Notes: generated by a model from the letters alone, not told the origin. Positions 44,946-53,348 are shown, numbered from the stretch's first letter. The stretch: 55,332 bases of DNA from Chloroflexota bacterium (GCA_016190665.1 JACPQD010000088.1:1-55332), one strand, 5' to 3'. Made by a program: numbers and translations.

Positions 44946-45994
44946 CGAATCGGCTTGCTCACCGGCCTCGCCTGGGTAAGGGTGCCGATATAGCCCGAAT
45001 GCTTGCCCGCGCCGCCGGCGACAACTATCATGATGTCCTCTGGTTTCTCCGACATCGGGATGCGGTCGTCCTTTATGGCGATGCCCTTCTGCTCCAGTTG
45101 CTGGCGCCGCCATGGCCCTACCTCCGGGCCAAACCAGTCGGCGGGGACCCACCCGTTCTCGAAGACGAACTGGCGTACCATCTCCTTGGTGTAGCCCTCT
45201 CTGGCGATGCTCTGCGCATGTTCGGGGCAGATAACCAGGAGGTTAACGCCATAGATGAGGCTGTTCGGCGAGCCAATGGCGCCGATGGAACGCGTCAGCG
45301 TGGTCAGCACGCCGACGGCCGTGGTGCTGCTGCGCTCCAGTACATCGCGCGGGCCGTCGGCGGCCAGCGCCGTCACCACGTTATCGGATTTGGCATAGCC
45401 CCTTTCCACGTGCAGCGGCTCCCACGGGCTTTCCTCCTCATTCTCGCCGATGCAGTAGGTGTACTTGCTCGGCATGCCGATAGTGCAGCGGTCGAGGACG
45501 CCGGGGACGCCGCCGCCAATATTGAGCAATACGAGACGGATGGCCCGGCCAATGGTGGCATTAGCTCGCCAGCCCGGCCCGAACAGGTTATAGCGGCAAT
45601 TGATGTCAAGCTGCTTCCGGATCGGACCGTTCACGATGATAAGCGGGGCAGCGGGGTGCGTGGTGGCCTGCATGCCGTGGGCGTTGAACTCCGGCTCGGC
45701 GATGGCCTCGACGGCGGCGATGACCACCGGCAGGTACTCGGGCTGGCATCCCGCCATCACGGCATTGACCGCCACCTTTTCGGCAGTGGCCTCATCCCAC
45801 GTCGGCGGTATCTTCCCCAGGACCTCCGACGGCTTCATGTTCGCGCCTGACAGCATCGCCTGGACCGCCTCGTCGGTAGGCGGCACGATAGGGAGGCCGT
45901 CGGTCCAGCCCTGCTCGTAGAAGAGATTGTTGATAGCCTGGCAGTCATCTTCGTAGGCGAAAGTCGCCTCCTCAATAGGCGCCCGTTGGGTCAT
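44936..45994 (-). CDS. Stand-alone C-terminal domain partner of the UGSC selenoprotein
   Basis: 352 residues. After a short lead, AINNLFYEQGWTDGLPIVPP begins a domain homologous to the C-terminal part of the fused UGSC proteins: NAVMAGCQPEYLPVVIAAVEA, NGPIRKQLDIN, ATIGRAIRLVLLN, KYTYCIGENEEESPWEPLH and CPEHAQSIAREGYTKEMVR. The end VVAGGAGKHSGY matches VVVGGPSGKSAY of the fused forms. There is no signal peptide or membrane segment. The start is ATG 45994 behind AGGAG. It precedes the stand-alone Sec protein by 172 nt on the same strand. I cannot assign an activity. NxVMAGC provides one invariant Cys that could interact with the selenol (inference). Confidence 0.85.
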   Translation of the reverse strand: MTQRAPIEEATFAYEDDCQAINNLFYEQGWTDGLPIVPPTDEAVQAMLSGANMKPSEVLGKIPPTWDEATAEKVAVNAVMAGCQPEYLPVVIAAVEAIAEPEFNAHGMQATTHPAAPLIIVNGPIRKQLDINCRYNLFGPGWRANATIGRAIRLVLLNIGGGVPGVLDRCTIGMPSKYTYCIGENEEESPWEPLHVERGYAKSDNVVTALAADGPRDVLERSSTTAVGVLTTLTRSIGAIGSPNSLIYGVNLLVICPEHAQSIAREGYTKEMVRQFVFENGWVPADWFGPEVGPWRRQQLEQKGIAIKDDRIPMSEKPEDIMIVVAGGAGKHSGYIGTLTQARPVSKPIRMK

Positions 45995-46128
45995 AGTATG
46001 CTCCTGTCGTTTCCTTTCGCTGCGGCTTTCTTTCGAGCGCACCGCCGTGCGCCCCTACATGCGCGTCCGCCCATTCACCATCCATCACTTGGTGGACGGA
46101 GTGGACAGGGTGGACGCGCCGCCCCCCC

Positions 46129-46198
46129 ATTCATCACTCATCATTCCTCATTCCTCATTCGTCATTCCCGCTTCGCGCTTCGCGCTCCGCGCTCCGCG
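46129..46198. repeat. ATTCCTC and CGCTTCGCG/CGCTCCG short tandem tract
   Basis: CATTCATCACTCATCATTCC with repeated CATTCCT units, then CGCTTCGCGCTTCGCGCTCC units, run up to the stop codon of the SBP gene. It may form hairpins in the SBP 3' end. Nothing coding. Confidence 0.5.
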
Positions 46199-47878
46199 CT
46201 ACCTCGCAAGCCACACGTCCTGGAACTTGTGGTTCCGCTTGACGCTGCTGCCGGGGATCCAGTCCTTTATCTCGTCCCACCAGATGGCGCGCCATTTGGC
46301 CCAGGTGAAGATGATGCGGGGCGCCTCGCGGTGGACGATGCGCTGCATCTCCCAGACCGCCTCTTTGCGCTTGTTAGCGTCCAGGGCGCTGTTCTGCACA
46401 GCAAAGAGCCGCTCCAGCTCAGCGTTGCTCCATCGGCCGTAGTTCTTGGGGCTGGAGGCCAGGTAGAATTCGCCCAGCAGGGAGTCCGGGTCCTCCAGGC
46501 CGGCGGAGTCGGCGAAGACGCTCACTTCGAAGCTGCCCTTGAACATCCGGTCCGTGATGGTCGTGGTGTCCACGAGTTGCATATCAGCGGTTATCCCGAT
46601 CTTCGCCAGCTCTGACTTGCTGAACTCGCCAGCCTCCTTGGCGTGAACCGTGGTACTGGTAAGGACGGTGGTCTTGAACCCCTGAGGATGGCCCGCCTCG
46701 GCGAGCAGCTTCCGGGCCTCCGCCACATCGGGGTCTTTTGGCTTCCGGAAGCCCGGCAGCGCCATCAGCTCGCTCTCGGGCAGCGCCCAGGGGGAACCGG
46801 GAAGCATGTAGCCGTAGCCGGGGAAGTAGTCGCCGGCGCGAATCACCTTGGCCCCGGCCTCGCGGTCTATCGCCAGGTTCACTGCCTGCCGGACGCGAAT
46901 GTCGTTCCACGGCTCTTTCTCCGTATTGAAAATCATGGTGGTCACATTGGGCGCCAAGCGGTCCTGGACCACCAGCTTGGGCTCAGCCTTCTGCATCTCC
47001 CTGGCCTGCGCACCGGTAGGCCCAGCCACTAGCGGCACCATGAGCACTTGCTTCGTCCGGAGCGCCGCGAACCTGGCCATCTCGTCGACGACGATATAGA
47101 TGGCTATGCCATCGAGATAGGGCCGGCCTTTGATGAAGTAGTCCGGGTTCTTCACGGACTTGAAGGAGACGTCCGGCGTGTAGCTGGCGAACTTGAAGGG
47201 CCCACTGCCCATCACATCCTTCTTCATGTCGCCCTTCTGTTTGAGGACGTGGGAAGCGAAGATGAAGGTCTCCTCGAAGGCCAGAATCTGCAGGAAGGAC
47301 CCCTGGGGATTCTTCAGCGTTATCCTCGCCGTCAACGGGTCGGGCGCCTCGATCTTCTCGACGGCCTGGAAGAGCGCCTTGCGCGAGGAGACCATGCCCC
47401 GGGGCGGGAAGGCGACGCGGTCCAAATTGAACTTCACGTCCTCGGAAGTCAAGGGCTTGCCGTCATGGAACTTGACGCCCTCGTTGAGGCGCAGAGTATA
47501 GACGCGGCCGTCCGGGCTGATCTCCCAGCTCCTGGCCAGATCGCCGATGATCCTGTTCTCGTCCCTGGGATCAGGCTGAAGGAGATTGCTGTAGGTGGGC
47601 GCCAGGGGCAGGATGATGCCCGTGGTGACCTCCTGGTGCATATCGAAGTGAGGGATCTTGTGCCGGCTAGCCATGACCAGCGTGCCGCCATAGCGAGGCT
47701 GATCGGCGGAGGGTTTGGGAGTGGGGGATAGAGCGGGCGCTGCCGCAGGCCTGGTGGCAGGCGTCTCCACTTTGGGGGGGGCCGTTGTCGGTGCCGGGCC
47801 GGTGGGCGGCGCCGCCGGCGCGCAGCTCGCCGTCAGCAATCCGAGGGCCGTTACCTGCAGGAGAAAGTACTTTCTCAT
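46199..47878 (-). CDS. Family-5 ABC transporter solute-binding lipoprotein
   Basis: 559 residues. The signal peptide ends LLTASC (Cys19), then a Pro/Ala/Thr linker. The core has YGGTLVMASRHKIPHFDMHQ, GVKFHDGKPLTSEDVKFNLD, MGSGPFKFASYTPD, GRPYLDGIAIYIVVD, DIRVRQAVNLAIDREAG and C-terminal KFQDVWLAR. The start is ATG 47878 behind AAGGAGG. It lies upstream of the split UGSC pair on the minus strand, so even the stand-alone selenoprotein is accompanied by an SBP. Ligand unknown. Confidence 0.95.
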   Translation of the reverse strand: MRKYFLLQVTALGLLTASCAPAAPPTGPAPTTAPPKVETPATRPAAAPALSPTPKPSADQPRYGGTLVMASRHKIPHFDMHQEVTTGIILPLAPTYSNLLQPDPRDENRIIGDLARSWEISPDGRVYTLRLNEGVKFHDGKPLTSEDVKFNLDRVAFPPRGMVSSRKALFQAVEKIEAPDPLTARITLKNPQGSFLQILAFEETFIFASHVLKQKGDMKKDVMGSGPFKFASYTPDVSFKSVKNPDYFIKGRPYLDGIAIYIVVDEMARFAALRTKQVLMVPLVAGPTGAQAREMQKAEPKLVVQDRLAPNVTTMIFNTEKEPWNDIRVRQAVNLAIDREAGAKVIRAGDYFPGYGYMLPGSPWALPESELMALPGFRKPKDPDVAEARKLLAEAGHPQGFKTTVLTSTTVHAKEAGEFSKSELAKIGITADMQLVDTTTITDRMFKGSFEVSVFADSAGLEDPDSLLGEFYLASSPKNYGRWSNAELERLFAVQNSALDANKRKEAVWEMQRIVHREAPRIIFTWAKWRAIWWDEIKDWIPGSSVKRNHKFQDVWLAR

Positions 47879-47950
47879 GGATGGGAACCTCCTTGTTTTT
47901 TTGGCGCGGTGCATAGACCATTATAACTAGCGTGTCAACATGTTGCGAGG

Positions 47951-48008
47951 GGTCGGGCGGGTCGGACGGGTCAGACACGTCGGACAGGTCCGACGCGTCC
48001 GACAGGTG
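47951..48008. repeat. Period-9 GTCnGACnn array
   Basis: Six to seven units (GTCGGGCGG, GTCGGACGG, GTCAGACAC, GTCGGACAG, GTCCGACGC, GTCCGACAG) lie between the divergent SBP and sulfite-oxidase-family genes. This is the longest array in the window. Confidence 0.75.
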
Positions 48009-48149
48009 ACACAAATCTGTAATCTTTTTGATTCTCGTTTGAGGACTTTAAGGCGGTTTCGAGGGTAAAATATCAGCGTAGGCCGCCGAGACGCTCGCCT
48101 CATAATAGGGCAGCGGGGAAGCCAGGGCCGTTTTCAGGGAGCCTGAGGA

Positions 48150-49376
48150 ATGAATGACGAAGCCAACACGCCTGTGGAAGTGGGAGATGACGACCTGAGG
48201 CTGACTGCGGCAAAGGGGGTTTCTCGCCGCGAGTTCCTGGCGATGGGCGCCACCGTGGCCGCCTTAGGCGCGGCCTCGTGCGTCGCGCCCGCTGCCCCGG
48301 CCACGCCCACGGCGCTGCCGCCGGCCAAAGAGACGCCGCGTCCCCTGTCCGTGTTGCCCTCAGGGCAGCGGCGCATTATCGCCGCCAGCCCGCCGGTGTA
48401 CGAGACTCCCTTGGACCAAGTCCAGGGGCTCATAACGCCCACGCCTCTCTTCTTCCTGCGCAACCATGTCGCCACGCCGATCATCGACGTTAAGACGTGG
48501 CGACTGAAAGTGGAGGGAAGCGCCGTAGAGAAGCCGATGGAGCTGACTTTCGATGATTTGCTGAACCTGCCGTCGCGCTCCCAACTGAGTTGGGTGGAAT
48601 GCGCGGGCAACGGCCGGAGCTTCTTCGACAAGTTCGGCGGGAAGGTGGCGCAGGGTGGGCAATGGCGGCTGGGGGGCATCAGCGTGGCGGAGTGGACCGG
48701 GGTTCCCCTCTCCGAAGTGCTGAAGAAGGCGGGGGTCAAGTCCAACGCCGTCGATGTGCTCCTAGAAGGCCTGGACCAGGCCAAGGTGGGACGGCCCATC
48801 CCTATCAAGGCGGCGATGGAGCCGCATGTTATGCTGGCTTACAGCATGAATGGCGAGAGCTTGCCGCCGGACCATGGCTTCCCGGTGAGGGCCATCGTTC
48901 CGGGCTGGATAGGTGTCGCCAACATCAAGTGGTTGGGACATATCGCCGTGGAGGATAAGCCCGTCAAGACCAGATTCAATACCGATCTCTACATCATGAA
49001 AGGCCCCGACTATCCGTACCAGCCATCCCTCAGCCTGCAAAACATCAAGAGCGCCGTCGCCCTGCCCTGGGAGGCGACCCTGAAGGCGGGCAGTCGCATA
49101 GTGCGCGGGTTCGCCTGGTCGGCCTACGGGAAGATCGCCAAGGTCGAGCATAGCCTTGACGGCGGCAAGACGTGGAAGCCGGCTGTCCTGCTGGAACCGA
49201 ATACGCCCTTTGTCTGGGCGCGCTGGGAGTTCCCGTGGCAAGCCGCACCGGGAAACCACACCATAATGATCAGGGCGACAGACGAGAAAGGCAACGCTCA
49301 GCCCGATAAGGTCCCGTGGAACGAGCAGGGCTATCTCTACAACGCAGTAATTTCACATCCGGTAAAGGTGGAGTGA
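48150..49376 (+). CDS. Tat-exported molybdopterin oxidoreductase of the sulfite oxidase family
   Basis: 408 residues. A twin-arginine motif SRREFLAMG (25-33) leads to a lipobox-like AASC (Cys44), so it is probably an exported lipoprotein. The Mo-pterin domain carries ECAGNGRS with the Mo-ligand Cys151, then WTGVPLSEVLKKAG and PVRAIVPGWIGVANIKWLG. A C-terminal Ig-like dimerisation domain (about 295-408, with VEHSLDGGKTWKPA) completes the SorA/sulfite-oxidase plan. There is no haem b5 domain. A cytochrome c gene starts 3 nt after the stop, as in SorAB sulfite dehydrogenases, so the pair probably oxidises sulfite or a similar S-compound outside the membrane (inference). Confidence 0.92.
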   Translation: MNDEANTPVEVGDDDLRLTAAKGVSRREFLAMGATVAALGAASCVAPAAPATPTALPPAKETPRPLSVLPSGQRRIIAASPPVYETPLDQVQGLITPTPLFFLRNHVATPIIDVKTWRLKVEGSAVEKPMELTFDDLLNLPSRSQLSWVECAGNGRSFFDKFGGKVAQGGQWRLGGISVAEWTGVPLSEVLKKAGVKSNAVDVLLEGLDQAKVGRPIPIKAAMEPHVMLAYSMNGESLPPDHGFPVRAIVPGWIGVANIKWLGHIAVEDKPVKTRFNTDLYIMKGPDYPYQPSLSLQNIKSAVALPWEATLKAGSRIVRGFAWSAYGKIAKVEHSLDGGKTWKPAVLLEPNTPFVWARWEFPWQAAPGNHTIMIRATDEKGNAQPDKVPWNEQGYLYNAVISHPVKVE

Positions 49377-49379
49377 CTA

Positions 49380-49937
49380 ATGGCTACGCACAACCGATAT
49401 TTGAGCCCCTTGGTCGTCTTACTAGTGATTATCATTTCGGCGGCTGGGCTGGTGGCCTGTCAGGGTCAAGGCCGACCACCTGTCGATCCCGCTGCTACGC
49501 CAGGCCCAACCTCTTCAAGTGGGCAGAGCCAGATCAGAGCACTGCTGGGTGAGCCCGACACGGAAGGTTTGGTCTCCGCGGTCCAGGATGCAGCACCGGC
49601 TGTTCCGACGGTTACTCCGTTCCCGGCCTCCTTGACCGACCAAGCCGCCAGAGGGCAGCAGGTATTTTCCCGGATGTGCGGGAAATGCCATGGGCAGCGC
49701 GGACAAGGGTTGCTCGCCCCAAGGTTGATAGGCGACGACTCCCTGGCGGGCCACGCGACCGCTCAGGACCTTTTCAATTTTGTCAGTACTTACATGCCCG
49801 CAGATTCCCCTGGCAGCTTGAAAGGGGATGACTACTGGGCTGTGGTGGGCTTCTTGCTGAAGCAGAATAATCTCTTGCCCCAGAACGGTAAGGCTCTCGG
49901 GTCTGACAGCGCGCCAGAGATATCATTGAAGCGCTAA
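49380..49937 (+). CDS. Lipoprotein cytochrome c (SorB-like electron acceptor)
   Basis: 185 residues. The signal peptide ends GLVAC (Cys27, lipidation), then a Pro/Thr-rich spacer, then one class-I cytochrome c domain with haem site C100-GKC103-H104 and probable axial Met139 in TYMPADSPGSL. It is adjacent to the sulfite-oxidase-family gene and should take its electrons to the respiratory chain. ATG 49380 directly follows the upstream stop, implying translational coupling. Last gene before the tRNA/tuf operon. Confidence 0.92.
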   Translation: MATHNRYLSPLVVLLVIIISAAGLVACQGQGRPPVDPAATPGPTSSSGQSQIRALLGEPDTEGLVSAVQDAAPAVPTVTPFPASLTDQAARGQQVFSRMCGKCHGQRGQGLLAPRLIGDDSLAGHATAQDLFNFVSTYMPADSPGSLKGDDYWAVVGFLLKQNNLLPQNGKALGSDSAPEISLKR

Positions 49938-50002
49938 GCTGCCCCATCTGAACCGTGGCGTGGACGCGCCTGCCCGGTATCCGCCCCATGCGCCGATGTT
50001 GC

Positions 50003-50032
50003 TTGACTTTTTCGCACTTTTTCCCCTATACT
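50003..50032 (+). promoter_or_regulatory. Strong promoter of the tRNA-tuf-ribosomal protein operon
   Basis: TTGACT (50003-50008), 18-nt T-rich spacer, TATACT (50027-50032). It lies about 30 nt upstream of the first tRNA. No other clear promoter is seen before tuf, so the tRNAs and tuf are probably co-transcribed. Confidence 0.7.
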
Positions 50033-50061
50033 AACAAAAGCAGGTGCCCGGAGGGGCCCGT

Positions 50062-50134
50062 GCCCGAGTGGCGCAACGGCAGCGCAACCGATTTGTAATC
50101 GGTAGGTTAGCGGGTTCGAATCCCCTCTCGGGAT
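50062..50134 (+). tRNA. tRNA-Thr (anticodon TGT)
   Basis: Cloverleaf with D stem GCGC/GCGC, anticodon stem ACCGA/TCGGT around TTTGTAA (anticodon TGT), and T loop TTCGAAT. The acceptor stem pairs except for its first position (G-A), and the T stem has one C-C mismatch. CCA is not encoded. Confidence 0.8.
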
Positions 50135-50157
50135 TTTGTCTGTTTTTTGGGGTGGGC

Positions 50158-50245
50158 GGTGGGGTGGGTGAGCGGCTAATACCAACAGACTGTAAATCTG
50201 TCGCCTGAAAGGGCTACGCAGGTTCGAATCCTGCCCCCTCCACCA
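50158..50245 (+). tRNA. tRNA-Tyr (anticodon GTA)
   Basis: Class II tRNA with anticodon stem CAGA/TCTG around CTGTAAA (anticodon GTA), a long variable arm, T stem GCAGG/CCTGC around TTCGAAT, and encoded CCA. The third acceptor pair is T-T. Located 23 nt after tRNA-Thr. Confidence 0.88.
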
Positions 50246-50301
50246 AGCAATAATCTTTATCGCCCTACCAGAGGCAGCAGGCTGAATACGGTGACCAGCT
50301 G

Positions 50302-50377
50302 GCCCACATAGCTCAGCAGGTAGAGCACGTTCTTGGTAAGAACGGGGTCACCAGTTCGAATCTGGTTGTGGGCTCCA
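50302..50377 (+). tRNA. tRNA-Thr (anticodon GGT)
   Basis: Fully paired acceptor stem GCCCACA/TGTGGGC, D stem GCTC/GAGC, anticodon stem CGTTC/GAACG around TTGGTAA (anticodon GGT), T arm ACCAG/CTGGT, and encoded CCA. Located 24 nt upstream of tuf. Confidence 0.92.
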
Positions 50378-50400
50378 TACCTCAGGAGGAAAGAGAAGGA

Positions 50401-51600
50401 ATGGCAAAACAGAGGTTTGAGCGTACTAAACCTCACGTGAACGTCGGGACCATAGGCCATGTAGACCATGGCAAGACCACGCTAACCGCCGCCATAACCA
50501 AGTACTTATCTTTCAAGGGAGACGCCGCCTTTCGTCCCTACGATTCAATTGACAACGCTCCTGAGGAAAAGGCTCGTGGCCTCACTATCGCCATCGCTCA
50601 CATCGAGTACGAGACGGATAAGCGCCACTACGCTCACGTTGACTGCCCTGGGCACGCCGACTACATCAAGAACATGATCACTGGCGCCGCTCAGATGGAC
50701 GGCGCTATCCTGGTGGTGGCCGCTCCCGAGGGGCCCATGCCCCAGACCAGGGAGCATATCCTGCTCGCCCGCCAGGTTGAGGTGCCCAGCATGGTGGTCT
50801 TCTTGAATAAGGTGGACCAGATGGACGACCCTGAGCTCCTGGAGCTGGTGGAACTGGAGTTGCGGGAGTTGCTGACCAAGTACCAGTTTCCGGGCGACGA
50901 GATCCCCATCATACGGGGCAGCGCGTTGCAGGCCCTGGAGAGCGCCTCCAAGGACCCCAACGCCTCGGAGTACCAGCCCATTGCCCAACTCCTGGATGCC
51001 ATCGATGGCTACATTCCGACCCCGGTGCGGCCTAAGGACAAGCCCTTCCTGATGCCCATCGAGGATGTCTTCGGCATCAAGGGGCGGGGCACGGTGGTGA
51101 CCGGCAGGGTGGAGCGCGGCGCCGTAAAGACGGGCGATGAAGTGGAGATTGTGGGCATCCGGGAGACGCGCAAGACCGTGGTGACCGGAGTCGAGATGTT
51201 CCACAAGACCCTGGACTACGGGGAGGCCGGCGACGCCGTCGGTTGTCTACTGCGCGGCGTCGAGCGCGAAGATGTGGAGCGGGGTCAGGTGCTGGCCAAG
51301 CCGGGCAGTATCAAGCCCCACAGCCACTTCGATGCCGAGGTCTACGTTCTCTCTAAGGAGGAGGGAGGTCGCCACACTCCTTTCTTCAATGGCTACAAAC
51401 CTCAGTTCTACATCCGGACCATGGACATCACGGGCACCATCAACCTGCCTCCGGGGGTGGAGATGGTGATGCCCGGCGACAATACCAAAATGACGATTAA
51501 TCTTATCGCTCCGGTGGCCGCCGAGGAGGGTCTCCACTTCGCCATCCGCGAGGGCGGCCGCACCGTGGGCGCCGGAGTGTTGACCAAGATTCACGAATAG
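50401..51600 (+). CDS. tuf: Elongation factor Tu
   Basis: 399-residue GTPase that delivers aminoacyl-tRNA to the ribosome. G1 GHVDHGKT (19-26), G3 [12 protein letters not shown] and G4 NKVDQMDD are present, and domains II and III are complete ([27 protein letters not shown]). The start is ATG 50401 behind AGGAGG. It is placed after three tRNA genes and before rpmG-secE-nusG, a common bacterial order. This ordinary EF-Tu does not deliver Sec-tRNA; a SelB must be encoded elsewhere if the UGSC genes are expressed. Confidence 0.98.
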   Translation: MAKQRFERTKPHVNVGTIGHVDHGKTTLTAAITKYLSFKGDAAFRPYDSIDNAPEEKARGLTIAIAHIEYETDKRHYAHVDCPGHADYIKNMITGAAQMDGAILVVAAPEGPMPQTREHILLARQVEVPSMVVFLNKVDQMDDPELLELVELELRELLTKYQFPGDEIPIIRGSALQALESASKDPNASEYQPIAQLLDAIDGYIPTPVRPKDKPFLMPIEDVFGIKGRGTVVTGRVERGAVKTGDEVEIVGIRETRKTVVTGVEMFHKTLDYGEAGDAVGCLLRGVEREDVERGQVLAKPGSIKPHSHFDAEVYVLSKEEGGRHTPFFNGYKPQFYIRTMDITGTINLPPGVEMVMPGDNTKMTINLIAPVAAEEGLHFAIREGGRTVGAGVLTKIHE

Positions 51601-51645
51601 GGAGGCCGAGCCAGCATCGCCCAGGGGCGGGGCTGGATCAGTTAA

Positions 51646-51810
51646 ATGGCAAAGAAAGCAGACCGCGTTATCATTCATCTCGCCTGCACCGAGTGCAAAG
51701 AGCGCAACTACACCACTACGAAGAATCGCAAGAACGATCCTGATCGGCTGGAGCTATCCAGGTATTGCCCACGGTGTCGGACAACTCGGCCGCATCGGGA
51801 GACCCGATGA
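51646..51810 (+). CDS. rpmG: 50S ribosomal protein L33
   Basis: 54-residue L33 with the zinc-type Cys pairs CTEC and CPRC and the family stretch [16 protein letters not shown]. It starts at ATG 51646 and ends at TGA 51808-51810, so TGA is used as a true stop here. Short gene between tuf and secE, as usual. Confidence 0.95.
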   Translation: MAKKADRVIIHLACTECKERNYTTTKNRKNDPDRLELSRYCPRCRTTRPHRETR

Positions 51811-51838
51811 GGGGCCCCAAACCAGATAGCAGGGTGAT

Positions 51839-52075
51839 ATGACTACTACTACCACTACCAAGCGACAGGCCAGGCCCGCCAGGCCTGTCGGTCCGAGATT
51901 TCGCTTCGTTGTCGATACCATTTCTGAGCTGAAGAAGGTCATTTGGCCCACCCGCGACGAAGCGATGAACTTGACGGTCATCGTCATGATTGTGTCGATA
52001 GCCGTGGGGCTGATGCTGGGAGTTGTTGATTTTGCCTTCTCCTGGCTGGTGAACAACGTCTTTTTGGCGCGGTAG
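51839..52075 (+). CDS. secE: Preprotein translocase subunit SecE
   Basis: 78 residues. A Thr/Arg/Pro-rich N-terminus, the conserved amphipathic segment ELKKVIWPTRDEA, then one membrane helix (about 44-72). Stabilises SecY in the translocon. Directly upstream of nusG, 8 nt apart. Confidence 0.95.
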   Translation: MTTTTTTKRQARPARPVGPRFRFVVDTISELKKVIWPTRDEAMNLTVIVMIVSIAVGLMLGVVDFAFSWLVNNVFLAR

Positions 52076-52083
52076 GACGAGAG

Positions 52084-52725
52084 TTGGCAAAGATTTCACA
52101 AAAAGAGAAGAGCAAGGGCAAAGCGGATGTGGCTCCCGCCGAGGACCGGCTTGCGGTCCAGACCAGGGTAGAGGCCAAGGATAAGGCGGGGAGGCGTTGG
52201 TACGTTGTCCACACTTACTCCGGGTACGAGAACCGCGTAAAGGCCAACCTGGAGCACCGTATCCAGTCCATGGACATGCAGGACAAGATCTTCCAGGTGG
52301 TCGTGCCCACCGAAGAGGAGATCGAGATCAGGGGCGGGCAGCGCCGCACCGTCTCCCGCAAGATCTTCCCTGGCTATGTATTGGTCGAGATGAAGATGAC
52401 CGATGATAGCTGGTATGTGGTGCGTAATACCCCGGGGGTCACTGGCTTTGTGAGCGTCCAGGACGAAGAGGGCAAGACTGTTCCCGCGCCGCTGCTCGAA
52501 TCCGAGGTCAAGTCGATCCTCAAGCAGATGGAGGCGGAGGCGCCTCGCGTCAAGATAGGGTTCACCCGCGGCCAGAGCGTGCGGATCGTCGATGGCCCCT
52601 TCGTGGACTTTGTGGGCACGGTGGATGACATAAACGCCGAAAAAGGCAAGGTGCGGGTGCTTGTCTCTTTCTTCGGACGAGAGACGCCGGTGGAGCTGGA
52701 TTTCCTGCAGGTGGAGAAGCTCTAG
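52084..52725 (+). CDS. nusG: Transcription termination/antitermination factor NusG
   Basis: 213 residues starting at TTG 52084. The NGN domain has RWYVVHTYSGYENRVKANLE and FPGYVLVEMKM, then a KOW domain GQSVRIVDGPFVDFVGTVD near residues 160-178. About 38 extra charged residues precede the NGN domain. Couples RNA polymerase to Rho or the ribosome. Standard neighbour of secE and rplK. Confidence 0.97.
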   Translation: MAKISQKEKSKGKADVAPAEDRLAVQTRVEAKDKAGRRWYVVHTYSGYENRVKANLEHRIQSMDMQDKIFQVVVPTEEEIEIRGGQRRTVSRKIFPGYVLVEMKMTDDSWYVVRNTPGVTGFVSVQDEEGKTVPAPLLESEVKSILKQMEAEAPRVKIGFTRGQSVRIVDGPFVDFVGTVDDINAEKGKVRVLVSFFGRETPVELDFLQVEKL

Positions 52726-52730
52726 CAGAG

Positions 52731-52804
52731 AGAAATCCCCCTTTCCAAAGGGGAAAAGAGCCTCTCCCCTGAGCTTGTCTCAGGGGAGACTGCAAGGGAT
52801 TTCC
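52731..52804. repeat. Nested palindrome between nusG and rplK
   Basis: The inner hairpin TCTCCCCTGAG (52763-52773) / CTCAGGGGAGA (52779-52789) has an 11-bp perfect stem. The outer ends GAAATCCC and GGGATTTC also pair, and CCCCTTTCC/AAAGGGG forms a side hairpin. This looks like an inserted MITE-like repeat that may attenuate transcription. Confidence 0.6.
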
Positions 52805-52921
52805 CGGAGACCGCCTGGGAGCGAGCAACGTGCGGGCTGGAGATACCTTACAGGCGCTCCTTTGGCCTGCTTTCGATCATCAAAGGGTCCGCCTTCGGCG
52901 GCCCGGTAGCGAGAAGGTAAG

Positions 52922-53344
52922 TTGGGCAAAAAGATTAAGGCAGTAGTGAAATTGCAGATACCAGCCGGTAAGGCCACGCCGGCTCCGCCCGTGGGACCAG
53001 CCCTGGGCCAGCATGGCTTGAACATCATGGCCTTCGTCAAGGAGTACAACGAGAAGACTGCTTCCCAGGCCGGCTCCATAGTCCCTGTGGAGATCACGGT
53101 CTATGAAGATCGCTCCTTCACCTTTGTGACCAAGACTCCGCCGGCCGCCGATCTGCTGAAGAAGGCCCTGGGTGTGGAGAAGGGTGGCAAGTCGCCCAAG
53201 AGCGAGAAGATCGGCACGGTATCCCGAGACAAGGTCCGGGAGATCGCAGAGGTCAAGATGAAAGATCTCAACGCTGTCGACGTAGAAGGAGCGATGCGCA
53301 TGGTCGAGGGGACCGCTCGGAGCATGGGCATTGAGATAGAGTAG
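52922..53344 (+). CDS. rplK: 50S ribosomal protein L11
   Basis: 140 residues from TTG 52922. The N-terminal domain has [20 protein letters not shown] and [12 protein letters not shown]; the C-terminal RNA-binding domain has [19 protein letters not shown] and ends [11 protein letters not shown]. Part of the GTPase-associated centre. It is followed by rplA after 4 nt. Confidence 0.98.
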   Translation: MGKKIKAVVKLQIPAGKATPAPPVGPALGQHGLNIMAFVKEYNEKTASQAGSIVPVEITVYEDRSFTFVTKTPPAADLLKKALGVEKGGKSPKSEKIGTVSRDKVREIAEVKMKDLNAVDVEGAMRMVEGTARSMGIEIE

Positions 53345-53348
53345 GGAA

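Noticed and set aside
47920..47938. TTGACA and TATAAT on the minus strand upstream of the SBP at 46199
   Set aside because: Both hexamers are perfect but only 7 nt apart, which does not make a working promoter pair. A different -35 match was poor.
25986..48008. CRISPR array
   Set aside because: The short-period GTCnGACnn tracts are 9-nt repeats with no spacers of CRISPR size, and no cas gene is present in the window.
49938..50400. tRNA-Sec gene among the tRNAs
   Set aside because: The three tRNAs have anticodons TGT, GTA and GGT. None has TCA or the extended acceptor arm of tRNA-Sec.
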